Both the position numbers and the translations under genes were made by a program. Positions 1 to 9,439 of a stretch of 64,000 nucleotides of DNA are shown one piece after another. The stretch's first letter is position 1, and every line of letters starts with the position of its first letter. The notes under the pieces were generated by a model. The model saw only the letters and a program-made list of their open reading frames with translations, ran no database searches and was not told the origin of the DNA. Source of the stretch: Ktedonospora formicarum (lineage in GTDB: Bacteria; Chloroflexota; Ktedonobacteria; Ktedonobacterales; Ktedonobacteraceae); NCBI RefSeq assembly GCF_016587355.1, contig NZ_BNJF01000001.1, positions 1,364,001 through 1,428,000 on the forward strand, written 5' to 3'.

Positions 1-95
1 CTCTCTAAAGGTAGATTAATGACAGCAATAGTCCTGGCTCATCCTTGATCTTGGAGGTTTCTCGAAGAAAAAACGTGCGAGGAGCATATGTACCA

Positions 96-132
96 CTGTG
101 TAGAGAAGCTTTTGGGATGCGACTCTACACAG
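96..132 (-). terminator. hairpin downstream of the 250-732 gene
   Basis: A 10-bp inverted repeat (CTGTGTAGAG / CTCTACACAG) with a 17-nt loop lies past the 3' end of the neighbouring minus-strand gene. No T-run follows on either strand, so terminator function is weakly supported. I see nothing else in bases 1-249. Confidence 0.3.
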
Positions 133-249
133 GAAAACAGTATTGAGAAGGGTAATTATTCCAGATGAACTATGAGCACCTTGCCAGCTAACAAACTATC
201 GATGCAGTTGCCAGCCTATCTGAGGCAGAGGGTTCCATCTTAAAGGACA

Positions 250-732
250 CTATACGTCCCGCTTTGTAGTCTTCTCTCGACCTTTGTGAGGCGGCTTACG
301 ACCACTGTTCCCTTGAGACTGCTTCCCACGTGAGGAACGAACAGCGCGATCAGGCTTTGTCTTCTTCTGACTTTCTTTCCCCAAAAGGGCTTCTACGACA
401 TTCTCATGCCCATTACTAAGCAGCCATTCACGCGCTTCAGCATGCAGATCGCTCAGTTTATCACTACCAGCAATCATGAGCCACATAGCATAGAGAGGAT
501 CCGCAGGTGCGTCCTCGTACCATTGACCACTCTCGATCAAAAACGCTCGTACTCGTTGCACATCACGAGTGCGCAACAAATTATCTAACTGTTGCCGAAA
601 TTGAGGCATTTCTTTCATCGATCCACTTGCTCGCTTCCCAAAGGTTTCTTTTAGGTCTTCTACGAGAACCAATCCGCTGCCGTGCCCATGCATGGGGTCG
701 CAGCTAGCGCACACACGCTCAGGTTTTCGCAT
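250..732 (-). CDS. hypothetical protein with basic C-terminal tail
   Basis: I do not recognise a family. The 160-residue frame has a helical, mildly acidic middle part (about 40-120, rich in Leu, Trp and Ala) and a strongly basic, Lys/Arg/Ser/Gly-rich tail (about 120-160) that could bind nucleic acid or be disordered. It starts 11 nt after the stop of the LON-domain gene and is probably co-transcribed with it. The first 25-28 residues are encoded inside a dispersed palindromic repeat (653-742), and no good Shine-Dalgarno precedes ATG 732. The real start may be Met39 (position 618) or Met42, where the sequence begins to look like ordinary protein. Confidence 0.55.
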   Translation of the reverse strand: MRKPERVCASCDPMHGHGSGLVLVEDLKETFGKRASGSMKEMPQFRQQLDNLLRTRDVQRVRAFLIESGQWYEDAPADPLYAMWLMIAGSDKLSDLHAEAREWLLSNGHENVVEALLGKESQKKTKPDRAVRSSRGKQSQGNSGRKPPHKGREKTTKRDV

Positions 733-742
733 AAGGATTGAG
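653..742 (+). repeat. dispersed palindromic repeat, copy A
   Basis: Left end AGGTCTTCTACGAGAACCAA and right end CTCAGGTTTTCGCATAAGG match the shared termini of the eight-copy family in this window. The interior holds GCAGCTAGCGC and a CCCATGCATGGGG palindrome. The copy covers the junction between the LON-domain gene and the downstream hypothetical gene, whose predicted start codon lies inside it. Confidence 0.75.
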
Positions 743-743
743 C

Positions 744-1397
744 TCAGTTTAGCATACTTTTGCCTTCAGGCAAATTCTTTGAGAGAATCTGCCTCATAAA
801 AGGGATTTCTCGCCTCAAGATATCGATCTCATCGTGTAAACGCTCCTGGGTCGAAGTCATCTCTAAGAGGCACTGTTTAATATCGTTCTGAATCTCTAGA
901 AAGTAGGCGATAAAGTACGATAAGTCTTCTGGATCTTCGGGCAAATCGGCATAACTGCTATCTTCGTTCACCGCCTCCAGCAACATCTCCAGGTAATTAC
1001 GAAACAAACCACAGGCTCGCGCCATCGGTAGTTTTAATGCTTGAATGGGCTCTGGCTGATCGCCAAAAGGCTCAACAAGACCCGACAAATACGGCTTCTG
1101 GCGATGCTGGCTCCTGATACGAAAGCGACGTGTTCCCACGGCCATCAATGTATAGCGCCCATCATCCAAACGCTCAACATTGTGTAGTTGCGCCATTGTC
1201 CCAATACTATAAGGAACTTCATGCTGGTACACACTCCCAGGTTTCGCCAGAACAATACCAAAGGGCTTCTGAGTATGCTGGCAATCCGTAACCATTTGCC
1301 GGTAACGAGGTTCAAAGACATGCAATGGCAACACCGTTCCGGGAAAAAGCACCACATCCAACGGAAACAGAGGTAGCTCTATCGTAATTGATGCCAT
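744..1397 (-). CDS. LON peptidase substrate-binding domain protein
   Basis: This 217-residue protein consists of the N-terminal substrate-binding domain of Lon proteases without the AAA+ ATPase or Ser/Lys protease parts. The N-terminus carries the family signature LFPLDVVLFPG followed by LPLHVFEPRYRQM (residues about 10-35), and the C-terminal third is helical, as in Lon N-domains. A GGAGGAGC Shine-Dalgarno lies 9 nt before ATG 1397. Stand-alone LON-domain proteins are common in bacteria but their partner is generally not established. It is the first gene of a probable two-gene unit with the hypothetical gene at 250-732. Confidence 0.85.
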   Translation of the reverse strand: MASITIELPLFPLDVVLFPGTVLPLHVFEPRYRQMVTDCQHTQKPFGIVLAKPGSVYQHEVPYSIGTMAQLHNVERLDDGRYTLMAVGTRRFRIRSQHRQKPYLSGLVEPFGDQPEPIQALKLPMARACGLFRNYLEMLLEAVNEDSSYADLPEDPEDLSYFIAYFLEIQNDIKQCLLEMTSTQERLHDEIDILRREIPFMRQILSKNLPEGKSMLN

Positions 1398-1548
1398 GGA
1401 CCTATGCTCCTCCTACCAATCTCAAGGCACATTATCTCTATCTAATTAGATGCTTCCCAACACCTAATAGGAGCACGCATTAACACATCCGCACAAAACT
1501 ATCTAACCTCCAGACATTATAAACCATCCTTACCACCCCTTCTAAAGC

Positions 1549-1577
1549 TTGACAAGCATACAACGATTCATTATGCT
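1549..1577 (+). promoter_or_regulatory. sigma70-type promoter for the MHS transporter
   Basis: TTGACA, a 17-nt spacer and TATGCT read toward the transporter gene at 1785. This predicts a leader of about 200 nt. Confidence 0.6.
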
Positions 1578-1583
1578 AATATT

Positions 1584-1784
1584 GTTGAGAGGCATCTGTT
1601 ATTTACTGTAAATCCCTCTCAACGACAGGCACCATTGCTAACTAATATCTGCTTCCATCTCCCCAAAGAAGGGGACGCGACTGATTTACGCCATCTGAAG
1701 CCAATCGGCTACAGATAGAATGTACCCGCTAATTGCAGTTGTCGTATTTGTTGCTCATAGACACAGTGAGCATAAGGAGGCACT
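1584..1784 (+). promoter_or_regulatory. structured 5' leader of the transporter gene
   Basis: The predicted leader contains a 9-bp stem GTTGAGAGG / CCTCTCAAC (1584-1592 with 1615-1623) enclosing an ATTTAC/GTAAAT inner stem. A CCCC/GGGG hairpin lies near 1658-1672. A GCTCA/TGAGC hairpin sits directly before the AAGGAGG ribosome site. I do not recognise a known riboswitch class. Regulation of translation is inference. Confidence 0.35.
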
Positions 1785-3137
1785 ATGGCTAATGTCGCCG
1801 CAGGAGAAGTTTCGGTTCGTCGCATGCTGCCCGTTATTAGCGCAAGCACTATAGGAACCGCCATCGAATGGTATGACTTCTTCCTGTACAACTTCTTTGC
1901 CGCAACTATTTTTGCCCCTCTCTTCTTCCCAAATCTGGACCCCATTACCGGTATTCTCGCATCTTTTACGACCTATTACATCGGCTTTATCGCACGCCCA
2001 ATTGGAGGCGCATTCTTCGGCTGGTTTGGTGACCGGGTTGGACGTAAATCGACACTGATTACGACCCTTTTCCTGATGGGCGCAGCCACTGTGCTTATTG
2101 GACTCGTCCCAACCTATGCAAGTATCGGCATCTTTGCTCCACTCTTCATGGCAATCCTGCGCTTCCTACAAGGGGCAGGTGTTGGAGGCGAGTGGGGCGG
2201 CTCAGTCCTGCTCTCACTAGAATACGGCGACAATCGTCGTCGCGGCTTCTGGGCAAGCTGGCCCCAAACTGGTGTACCAGTCGGGCTGGCGCTGGCAGCA
2301 CTGGCGCTTCTGGCCTGTAAGGCTATCTTCCCTGGCGATGCATTCTTACAGATCGGCTGGCGCATTCCCTTCTTCCTGAGCGCACTTCTGATCCTGGTTG
2401 GCTTCTTCATCCGCACGCGCATCCTGGAAACGCCAGAGTTTACACGCCTCAAACAAGAACAGCGTATTGCCAAGGCCCCGCTAGGAGAGGTTTTTCGTCA
2501 CCACTGGAAAGAGATCGTGCTCTCTGCGCTCCTACGCTCAGGCGAGCAAGCACCTTTCTACCTCTTCACTACGTTTGTGCTCTCGTATGGCGTGACAACA
2601 CTCAAACTCTCGGTCAACACACTCTATACAGGTATCATCATCGCGGCCTTCCTCTCGTTCTTTACCATGCCCGCCGCCAGTTACCTGTCAGACATAGTTG
2701 GGCGCAAGCGCTGGTTCATCATCGCCTCACTGGCAATGGCAGTCTACGCCTTCCCCTTCTTCCTACTGATGCAAAGTAAGGTTGATATTCTTGTCATCCT
2801 GGCCCTGGTGATTGCGATTAGCATTTGTCACGCGAGTCTCTATGGACCAGAGGCAGCTTTCATCTCAGAGCACTTTGGCGCGCGCCTGCGCTATAGCGGA
2901 GCCTCACTTGGCTATCAACTGGCATCACTGACGGCAGGCGGCCCCGCCCCCATCATCGCGACGCTCCTGCTCGCTACCTATCATTCCTCTGTCCCGCTCT
3001 CGCTCTACATCTTGCTCATGGCAATCATTTCGGCTCTAGCTGCATGGGGCCTGCGCGAGTATGCCAACCGCGAGGCGCAAGGCGATATCGATGTGGTCGA
3101 GACAACCGTGCCAGCGCCGGCTACGGATGCCTCCTAA
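1785..3137 (+). CDS. MFS transporter, metabolite:H+ symporter (MHS) type
   Basis: This 450-residue, 12-helix membrane protein fits the MHS branch of the major facilitator superfamily (relatives include ShiA, ProP and KgtP). Residues about 20-35 hold the family's IGTAIEWYDFFLY, the loop 2-3 signature appears as GWFGDRVGRK, and RFLQGAGVGGEWGGSVLL follows in helix 4-5. A second GRK-containing loop (SDIVGRKRW) marks the C-terminal half. These symporters take up organic acids, betaines or amino acids with protons. The substrate cannot be read from sequence. An AAGGAGG Shine-Dalgarno lies 6 nt before ATG 1785, and the gene is monocistronic between its own promoter and a strong hairpin. Confidence 0.85.
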   Translation: MANVAAGEVSVRRMLPVISASTIGTAIEWYDFFLYNFFAATIFAPLFFPNLDPITGILASFTTYYIGFIARPIGGAFFGWFGDRVGRKSTLITTLFLMGAATVLIGLVPTYASIGIFAPLFMAILRFLQGAGVGGEWGGSVLLSLEYGDNRRRGFWASWPQTGVPVGLALAALALLACKAIFPGDAFLQIGWRIPFFLSALLILVGFFIRTRILETPEFTRLKQEQRIAKAPLGEVFRHHWKEIVLSALLRSGEQAPFYLFTTFVLSYGVTTLKLSVNTLYTGIIIAAFLSFFTMPAASYLSDIVGRKRWFIIASLAMAVYAFPFFLLMQSKVDILVILALVIAISICHASLYGPEAAFISEHFGARLRYSGASLGYQLASLTAGGPAPIIATLLLATYHSSVPLSLYILLMAIISALAAWGLREYANREAQGDIDVVETTVPAPATDAS

Positions 3138-3161
3138 CCTCCTAACGATGCTCTCAGACAC

Positions 3162-3197
3162 ACAAGCCCCTCTGCCTTTAGAGGCAGAGGGGCTTGT
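3162..3197. terminator. bidirectional terminator
   Basis: A perfect 16-bp stem (ACAAGCCCCTCTGCCT and its complement) with a 4-nt loop lies between the convergent transporter and yqeY genes. Confidence 0.75.
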
Positions 3198-3211
3198 TCT
3201 CGCCACATGCT

Positions 3212-3685
3212 TTACTGCGTCAGCTCTTTGACAATGGCCTGGACTCGCGAGCCCTCAGCCTTCCCCTTCAGTTCTCTCGCGGCCTGCGGCATGACCTTAC
3301 GGAATTCTTTGCCCTGCTCATCAATCAGGCGGCTCACAACAGCGCGTATGTCCTCGTCACTCATCTGTGAAGACTTCAGGTATGCCTGGAGAATATCCAG
3401 TTCAGCCTGCTCTTTCTGGGCAAGTTCCAGACGACCACCTTGCTTATAGAGAGGAATAGCCTGATTGCGTTTCTTGACTTCTTGCTCTAGAACACGTACA
3501 CAATCGGCTTCGGTCAGCGCCTCTCCAAACTGGGGATGTTTGCGATCCGTACGCGCGACCTCAAGGTTATGGATCGCGCCCAGGGCCATACGAAGTGTAT
3601 CAATCTTGACCTGATCACGGGCGCGTTGCGCCTCTTGAATATCTTTACGCAATTGCTGCTCTATGGGGAATTCCTGCCGAGCCAT
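3212..3685 (-). CDS. yqeY: GatB/YqeY domain protein
   Basis: This 157-residue all-helical protein has the features of the YqeY family: an N-terminal K.DI.EA...RD..K.DTLRM segment, EVKKRNQAIPLYKQGGR near residues 70-85, and KEQAELDILQAYL following it. YqeY resembles the C-terminal tail domain of GatB (present at 43.3-44.8 kb), which binds tRNA in the amidotransferase. The stand-alone form's role is not settled. Length is typical (about 150). A GGAG Shine-Dalgarno lies 10 nt before ATG 3685. It is convergent with the transporter gene and has no operon partner. Confidence 0.9.
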   Translation of the reverse strand: MARQEFPIEQQLRKDIQEAQRARDQVKIDTLRMALGAIHNLEVARTDRKHPQFGEALTEADCVRVLEQEVKKRNQAIPLYKQGGRLELAQKEQAELDILQAYLKSSQMSDEDIRAVVSRLIDEQGKEFRKVMPQAARELKGKAEGSRVQAIVKELTQ

Positions 3686-3838
3686 TTCAACGTATCTCCT
3701 TGTATAGACAGTGTAGTGCCACTAGTATACTACTTCTGTCTGCATAAATCACCTCTGACGCCCGACAAGCAGAACATAGATTAAGAGGCTACATTCAAGC
3801 TACCTTCTCAGGAGAGCTGGACCATCCATGTGCTACAA

Positions 3839-3866
3839 TTGACGCACAGAAATCACATCATATTTC
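3839..3866 (+). promoter_or_regulatory. possible promoter of the Trx/NHL gene
   Basis: TTGACG, a 16-nt spacer and TATTTC end 40 nt before ATG 3906. The -10 match is weak. Confidence 0.35.
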
Positions 3867-3905
3867 AGCAATGCTGGTACGATCCAATAACAAAGGGAAA
3901 CAATT

Positions 3906-5426
3906 ATGACACAACGCTTTCGCGGAGAGGTTCGCGCGCCTGAGTTACCACAAGATCTAGCCTGGATTAATAGCGACCATCCACTCAGCCTCAAAGAACT
4001 CCGAGGTCGCATCGTAATCCTGCATTTCTGGACCTTCTGTTGTATTAATTGTAAGCACGCTCTAGTGCAACTGCGCGAACTAGAGGTAGCTTTCCCCGAA
4101 ACGCTCAGCGTCATTAGCGTCCATTCGCCTAAGTTCCCCGGCGAGCACTTTACCAGTAGTGTTCGCAACGCAGTGCTCCGCTATGGTATCGAGCATCCTG
4201 TGGTCAATGATCACTCTATGCACCTCTGGCAACAATATGCTGTGCACGCCTGGCCCACCTTGATCTTTATCGACCCCGAAGGCAGAGTCATTGGCAAACA
4301 TGAAGGCGAGATCTCACCCTCGATGGCAAAGGACCTGATCACACAAATGAGCGAGGAGTTCGAAGCCAGAGGATTACTTCAACATAGCCTACTACGCTTT
4401 ACAACAGAGTCCACTCCAGCATCGCTCCTGGCCTTTCCTGGCAAGCTCGCCATCGACGAACAGGCCGACCGTATCATCATTAGCGATTCAGGACATCATC
4501 GCCTACTCGAAACAGATCTTCTGGGTAATGTACGCAACGTCATCGGCTCAGGAGTAGCTGGTCGAGATGATGGCCTCTTCAATCAGGCAAGCTTCCATTC
4601 ACCCCAGGGCGTTGCTCTAGCTGGCGATACTCTCTATGTCGCCGATACCGATAATCACCTCCTACGTCGTGTAGACCTGCGTATACGACGGGTCGAAACT
4701 ATCGCGGGAACTGGCGAGCAATACGGCTTTAAGCCCATGCCAGTCCAGGGACCCGCCCGCACCATCGCGCTCAGTTCCCCCTGGGATCTTGTCTATCATG
4801 ACAACAAACTTTATATCGCGATGGCAGGTATGCATCGCATTTTTATCCTTTATCTCTCGCGTGATGAGATTGAACCTTTCGCGGGCGCGGGTCCCGAAGC
4901 TCTGCGCGATGGTTCATATGAGGACGCCCTCTTCGCTCAACCCAGTGGGCTGACACTCGATACAAGCAGTCTAACGCTCTATAGCGCGGATAGCGAGGCC
5001 AGCGCCATACGCGCTATCGAGCTAACAGGCAAGCAACAGGTCCATACTCTCGTTGGCACCGGCCTCTTTGACTTCGGAGACGTTGATGGCATAGGAGAGC
5101 ACGCTCAACTACAACATGTTCAGGGTATCCATACACACGACGGCTTGATCTACATTGCCGACACCTATAATCACCGCATCAAGATGCTTAATCCCCACAC
5201 GCGCGAGGTAGTTAGTATCGCGGGAACTGGCACAGCAGGCTTTCAGGATGGTCCCGCTTCCGAGGCGCAATTCAACGAGCCTTCAGGTCTGGCAATTGCC
5301 AACCATCCAGCAGACCCGCTTCAGAAGATACTCTACATAGCCGATACCAATAATCATGCCATCCGCATGCTTGATCTGACTACACGAAATATAACGACAC
5401 TCGCCATACGGCATAATGCCGTTTAG
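3906..5426 (+). CDS. thioredoxin-like domain plus NHL-repeat propeller (NHLRC2-like)
   Basis: The 506-residue protein begins with a thioredoxin fold (about 1-150) whose active-site region reads [12 protein letters not shown], the same CCINC arrangement seen in animal NHLRC2 proteins. The cis-proline region is [10 protein letters not shown]. Residues about 170-500 contain repeated blades of the type [29 protein letters not shown] and [15 protein letters not shown], each preceded by an IAGTG motif, giving a six-bladed NHL beta-propeller. There is no signal peptide, so it is probably cytoplasmic. The redox substrate is unknown. An AAAGGG Shine-Dalgarno precedes ATG 3906. The NUDIX gene follows after 15 nt and is probably co-transcribed. 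Confidence 0.88.
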   Translation: MTQRFRGEVRAPELPQDLAWINSDHPLSLKELRGRIVILHFWTFCCINCKHALVQLRELEVAFPETLSVISVHSPKFPGEHFTSSVRNAVLRYGIEHPVVNDHSMHLWQQYAVHAWPTLIFIDPEGRVIGKHEGEISPSMAKDLITQMSEEFEARGLLQHSLLRFTTESTPASLLAFPGKLAIDEQADRIIISDSGHHRLLETDLLGNVRNVIGSGVAGRDDGLFNQASFHSPQGVALAGDTLYVADTDNHLLRRVDLRIRRVETIAGTGEQYGFKPMPVQGPARTIALSSPWDLVYHDNKLYIAMAGMHRIFILYLSRDEIEPFAGAGPEALRDGSYEDALFAQPSGLTLDTSSLTLYSADSEASAIRAIELTGKQQVHTLVGTGLFDFGDVDGIGEHAQLQHVQGIHTHDGLIYIADTYNHRIKMLNPHTREVVSIAGTGTAGFQDGPASEAQFNEPSGLAIANHPADPLQKILYIADTNNHAIRMLDLTTRNITTLAIRHNAV

Positions 5427-5441
5427 AGAGGAAGGACCCCT

Positions 5442-5909
5442 ATGGCCTCATATCGCTTTGGGGAGCGCGTTAGTCGGGATGGCAAACTGATGCTCTCGAC
5501 CTCAGTGGTGATCTTTGACGAGTCACACACACATGTTCTGCTCACACGACGCAGTGATAACGGACGCTGGTGCCTGCCAGGTGGACATATGGAGGCAGGA
5601 GAGAGCGTCATCGAAGCCTGCGCACGCGAAACCAGGGAGGAGACAGGACTACGTATCCATGTCGCTCGCTTGATTGGTGTCTACTCTAATCCGCATATGC
5701 TCCTTTCCTACGCAGACGGCAACCAGTTTCACATGGTAAACCTCTGCTTTGAAGGGATAGTTACCGAGGGAATGCCCTCTCTGAGCGACGAAACAACTGA
5801 GATTGGCTACTTTACGCCACAAGAAATAGAACATATGGATATCGTCGAGCCCCATCGCGAGCGCATCACCGATGCCATGGCGTCCAACCAGACGCCCATG
5901 ATCCGCTAG
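5442..5909 (+). CDS. NUDIX hydrolase
   Basis: The protein has 155 residues. The Nudix box is complete (GGHMEAGESVIEACARETRE followed by ETG, residues about 46-68), fitting the Gx5Ex7REUxEExGU consensus with all metal-binding glutamates. The family hydrolyses nucleoside diphosphates linked to another moiety. The preceding strand (LLTRRSDNGRWCLPGG) resembles the ADP-ribose pyrophosphatase/MutT-like branch, but the substrate cannot be assigned. It lies 15 nt behind the Trx/NHL gene with an AGGAAGG Shine-Dalgarno, so the two are likely one unit. Confidence 0.87.
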   Translation: MASYRFGERVSRDGKLMLSTSVVIFDESHTHVLLTRRSDNGRWCLPGGHMEAGESVIEACARETREETGLRIHVARLIGVYSNPHMLLSYADGNQFHMVNLCFEGIVTEGMPSLSDETTEIGYFTPQEIEHMDIVEPHRERITDAMASNQTPMIR

Positions 5910-6049
5910 GTCCGCACTTAACCAGTGCTACAAGCAGCTACATATGGGTTTCGGTGCCATTCCCCTACCACCATCTCCTTTTTATGAGATAGAATAAGAA
6001 AGCAATCAATCACAGGGTACAAAGATGTACTGCATAAGGAGTTACTTTC

Positions 6050-7627
6050 ATGTTACAAACAAAAATCGATGTTCAGGCACGTGCCAAAGTGCCTTTTACA
6101 AATGAAGCCTTCGTTGATTTTAGCCAGGAAGAGAACAGACGCGCTCAAGAGGAAGCCATCGCTCAGGTCAGGAGCGAGTTGGGGCGCACCTATCCCCTCA
6201 TCATCGGTGGCAAGCATATTACCACCGAGAAGACCTTTGCCTCGCTCAACCCATCACATCCAGATCAGGTCATCGGCCACTTCGCCAGCGCAACCGTCGA
6301 GCAGGCCAATGAAGCTGTCAAGGTTGCCGCCGAGACCTTTGAAACCTGGAAACGCGTTCCAGCCGAAGAGCGCGCCGGATATCTTTTCGCCGCAGCAGAC
6401 CTGATGCGCCAGCGCCGTTTCTATTTCAACGCCTGGATGATCTTTGAGGTCGGCAAGAACTGGGCCGAGGCCGATGGCGACACTGCCGAAGCTATTGACT
6501 TCCTTGAGTACTACGCGCGCGAGATCATGCGCCTCGCAGGCGATCAGCCAATTCCTCCCGTAGCCGGCGAAGACAACAAGTTTGTCTATATTCCGCTAGG
6601 TGTGGGCGCGGTCATCCCACCCTGGAACTTCCCCACCGCTATCACAGTTGGTATGACGAGCGCCTCGTTCGTCTCCGGTAACACGGTTGTTCTCAAACCA
6701 GCCAGTACGTCGGCAGGTATCGCCTACCAGTTCGTACGTCTGCTAGAGGAGGTAGGCCTGCCTGCTGGTGTGGTCAACTACCTCAGCGGCTCCGGCTCAA
6801 CCATTGGTGATGCGCTGGTTGACAACACAAACGTACGCTTCATCTCGTTCACAGGTTCACGCGAAGTAGGTCTACGCATCTACGAGCGCGCCTCAAAGGC
6901 TCCAAAGGGGCAGCGCTGGCTGAAGCGCACAGTCCTGGAGATGGGCGGTAAGGATGGCATCGTGGTCGACGAGACCGCTGATCTGGATGCTGCTGCTGCC
7001 GCTATCGCAGTCTCAGCTTTCGGCTTCCAGGGGCAGAAGTGCTCCGCTGGCTCACGTGCTATCGTAGTAGAGCAGGTCTATGATGAGGTGCTCAGCAAGG
7101 TTGTAGAGAAGACCAAGGCTATCACCATGGGCGATGTCACTCAGCAATCGACCTACCTGGGACCAGTTGTGGATGAGAATGCCATGAAGAAGATCCTCGA
7201 ATACATCGAGATCGGTAAGAGCGAGGGACACCTTGTAACTGGTGGCGGTCACCAGGGACCGGGCTACTTCATTGAGCCTACCATCTTCGCGGACGTCGCG
7301 CCAGATGCTCGCATCGCACAGGAAGAAATCTTTGGTCCCGTGCTGGCCTTCATCAAAGCCAAAGACTTCGATGAAGCCCTCGATATTGCGAACAATACAG
7401 AGTATGGCCTTACAGGGGCCCTCTTCTCACGTGATGAGAAGCGCCTTGAGCGCGCATATGCCGACTTCCATGTCGGGAATCTGTACCTTAACCGCAAATG
7501 CACAGGCGCGCTAGTTGGCGGTCAGCCTTTCGGCGGCTTTAATATGTCCGGTACCGACTCAAAGGCTGGCGGTCCAGACTACCTGTTGCTCTTCACCCAG
7601 GGTAAGTCCATCTCAAAGAAAAGATAG
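6050..7627 (+). CDS. rocA: L-glutamate gamma-semialdehyde (P5C) dehydrogenase
   Basis: The 525-residue aldehyde dehydrogenase fits the RocA/PruA branch, which oxidises glutamate-5-semialdehyde to glutamate with NAD+ at the end of proline and arginine breakdown. Visible landmarks are PPWNFPTAI and VLKPAS in the cofactor domain, FTGSREVG, the general-base Glu in LEMGGKDG, the catalytic Cys in [10 protein letters not shown] (near residue 328) and [10 protein letters not shown] toward the end. Length matches RocA (about 515). An AAGGAG Shine-Dalgarno precedes ATG 6050. No proline dehydrogenase gene is nearby. The functional link to the glutamate dehydrogenase at 42-43 kb is only metabolic. Confidence 0.9.
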   Translation: MLQTKIDVQARAKVPFTNEAFVDFSQEENRRAQEEAIAQVRSELGRTYPLIIGGKHITTEKTFASLNPSHPDQVIGHFASATVEQANEAVKVAAETFETWKRVPAEERAGYLFAAADLMRQRRFYFNAWMIFEVGKNWAEADGDTAEAIDFLEYYAREIMRLAGDQPIPPVAGEDNKFVYIPLGVGAVIPPWNFPTAITVGMTSASFVSGNTVVLKPASTSAGIAYQFVRLLEEVGLPAGVVNYLSGSGSTIGDALVDNTNVRFISFTGSREVGLRIYERASKAPKGQRWLKRTVLEMGGKDGIVVDETADLDAAAAAIAVSAFGFQGQKCSAGSRAIVVEQVYDEVLSKVVEKTKAITMGDVTQQSTYLGPVVDENAMKKILEYIEIGKSEGHLVTGGGHQGPGYFIEPTIFADVAPDARIAQEEIFGPVLAFIKAKDFDEALDIANNTEYGLTGALFSRDEKRLERAYADFHVGNLYLNRKCTGALVGGQPFGGFNMSGTDSKAGGPDYLLLFTQGKSISKKR

Positions 7628-7659
7628 GAAGATACTGTTCAGGGAAAATGCCAAAGGTA

Positions 7660-7693
7660 CCTCAGAGCCAGTTACACGTGACTGACTCTGAGG
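7660..7693 (+). terminator. hairpin after rocA
   Basis: A 13-bp stem with one mismatch (CCTCAGAG-C-CAGT against ACTG-A-CTCTGAGG) and an 8-nt loop lies 33 nt after the rocA stop. There is no U-tract, so termination would be weak or factor-assisted. Confidence 0.45.
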
Positions 7694-7726
7694 GGTCCCA
7701 TAGTAGGGAAGCAAGGAGCGATACTT

Positions 7727-8668
7727 TTGACAGAGGTGACGCAACTACGACCCGGAATCTGGCAGATTTCGTTGCCATTCCAGGGTGAACACGATATCAT
7801 TGGCGCCTACCTGCTAGCTGACGGCGGCGAGATAGCCCTTATCGATCCAGGCCCAGGCAGCACCAGCGAGGCTCTCCTAGATGGCATACGCCAGGCTGGC
7901 TTCGATCCGGCAAGGGTCACTCATTTGCTCGCGACCCATATCCACCTGGATCACACTGGCGGAATCGGCACACTTCTACACACTATGCCGGAAGCGCGCG
8001 TACTCGTCCATAGCAAAGGCGCATCCCACCTGATAAACCCCGACAAACTTATTACCAGTTCAGCTCGCATTTATGGCGAACGCATGCAGGAACTCTGGGG
8101 ATCTATCGATCCGGTGCCAGAGCACAATGTTCAGATCATTAACGATGGGGATGTGCTCACTATCGCGCAACGTCGCCTGGAAGTACACTATACTCCAGGT
8201 CACGCCAGCCATCACATAATCTTCTTCGATGTGCATAGCGGTGACCTGTTCGCTGGTGATGTAGCGGGTGTACGCTTGCAGGGAGTTGATTATGTACGAC
8301 CTCCCACGCCCCCACCTGACCTGGATATTGAGGCATGGTCGGCAAGCATCGATACACTCAAGCGGCTCCGTCCCGATGTGCTCTATCTGGCTCATTTTGG
8401 CCCAACTTCTACACCAATACCCCATCTCGAACACTTGCGTGAGAAGCTTTACAGCTGGGGCGACTTCGTCTTACATGCCATGCGCGATGGTCTCTCTGAG
8501 GGCGCAATCATTGATCGCCTCATAGAGCATGTCCAACCCGAGCTTAAACGGGTATCAAGCGAGGAGCGCACGCTCAAACGCTATGAAATCGCCACTAACT
8601 ACGCCATGACAGTGCAAGGCTATATGCGATACTGGCGCAAGCGCCATCCCGAACGTCTGCAACCCTGA
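7727..8668 (+). CDS. MBL-fold metallo-hydrolase
   Basis: The 313-residue metallo-beta-lactamase fold protein carries HxHxDH as H71, H73, D75 and H76 (THIHLDHTGG). Further metal ligands appear in YTPGHASHH and in the Asp of LFAGDVAG, and LYLAHFGP supplies the last His. The C-terminal about 70 residues form a helical cap as in the glyoxalase II / MBL-hydrolase branch. The substrate is unknown. The start is TTG 7727 with AAGGAG 9 nt upstream. It is monocistronic and convergent with the DUF4388-like gene. Confidence 0.85.
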   Translation: MTEVTQLRPGIWQISLPFQGEHDIIGAYLLADGGEIALIDPGPGSTSEALLDGIRQAGFDPARVTHLLATHIHLDHTGGIGTLLHTMPEARVLVHSKGASHLINPDKLITSSARIYGERMQELWGSIDPVPEHNVQIINDGDVLTIAQRRLEVHYTPGHASHHIIFFDVHSGDLFAGDVAGVRLQGVDYVRPPTPPPDLDIEAWSASIDTLKRLRPDVLYLAHFGPTSTPIPHLEHLREKLYSWGDFVLHAMRDGLSEGAIIDRLIEHVQPELKRVSSEERTLKRYEIATNYAMTVQGYMRYWRKRHPERLQP

Positions 8669-8689
8669 CTTCAGGCTCAATAACATTTC

Positions 8690-8724
8690 CCCGGCGATAG
8701 TAGCATCAAGCACCTATCGCCGGG
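8690..8724. terminator. bidirectional hairpin
   Basis: An 11-bp stem CCCGGCGATAG / CTATCGCCGGG with a 13-nt loop lies between convergent genes and overlaps the last codons of the minus-strand gene. Confidence 0.65.
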
Positions 8725-9439
8725 ACTCCTCTCGTCTCTGAGGACGCAACACAACCGCCGCTAATTCTTCAGTCCATGCGCCCCTACGAGCAGACCAGCC
8801 AGCAGGCTCAGGTTTCTTTCCCATAATGCGTAGAGCGATATTCTGGGAGACACGCGCAACTTGTGCTACCATCCCCCCAATCCGAGGCAATACTTGCGTG
8901 ATTGGGAACTGCTCTTTATCCATTTCGTCGGGTAGGTCAACGAGTAGATCAGTCTTCACAATCTTCCAGAGGCCCGAAGTCTCTAATTCCGATTCAGGCA
9001 AGAACTCACTCTCCAAGGGACGTAATGGCAGATGCGAGGTGAGGCTCTTCGTCAACCCCCCAATGACCTCCGGTGGAACATTATAGGTCTCACCATGAAC
9101 CTCTAATAATCCAAGCCAGCGTGTAAATAGCTCAGCCTGCTGCCAGGTTACATCTTCATAGGGTGCAAACACGTCAGGATCAAAGCGCAAATTGGCCTTG
9201 CGCCAGCCTAGCAAGTCATTCAAAAGCGCATCCCCATCACATCTATCGCCCATCACATGCATCAGACACGCATTCTGGAAATAGAAATGCACTAAGCCGT
9301 GGCGATCACAACTGCGAATAGAGAGCCGACCAGTACTCCTTCGATCACGGATACCAATCAACAACGTGATGGCCTCCACAATATAATCCCGTGTGGAGGA
9401 AACCCTGAGAGGCGTAAATAATGAGGACATATGGTTCAT
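8714..9439 (-). CDS. DUF4388-like protein
   Basis: About 241 residues from Met14 of the longest frame, chosen because GGAAAGGG sits 5 nt before that ATG while the upstream ATG lacks such a site. The N-terminal part (TGRLSIRS...GLVHFYFQNACLMHV...GDALLNDLLGWRKANLRFDPD) follows the pattern of DUF4388/PatA-type domains, often found beside MglA/Roadblock GTPase systems and response regulators. The rest has no motif I recognise. Family assignment is by eye and tentative. It could take part in the same signalling class as the MglA-like GTPase at 45.5 kb, but nothing links them directly. Confidence 0.55.
   Translation of the reverse strand: MNHMSSLFTPLRVSSTRDYIVEAITLLIGIRDRRSTGRLSIRSCDRHGLVHFYFQNACLMHVMGDRCDGDALLNDLLGWRKANLRFDPDVFAPYEDVTWQQAELFTRWLGLLEVHGETYNVPPEVIGGLTKSLTSHLPLRPLESEFLPESELETSGLWKIVKTDLLVDLPDEMDKEQFPITQVLPRIGGMVAQVARVSQNIALRIMGKKPEPAGWSARRGAWTEELAAVVLRPQRREESRR

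Noticed and set aside
7660..7693. Riboswitch before the MBL-fold gene
   Set aside because: Only a single imperfect hairpin is visible, better explained as the end of the rocA transcript.
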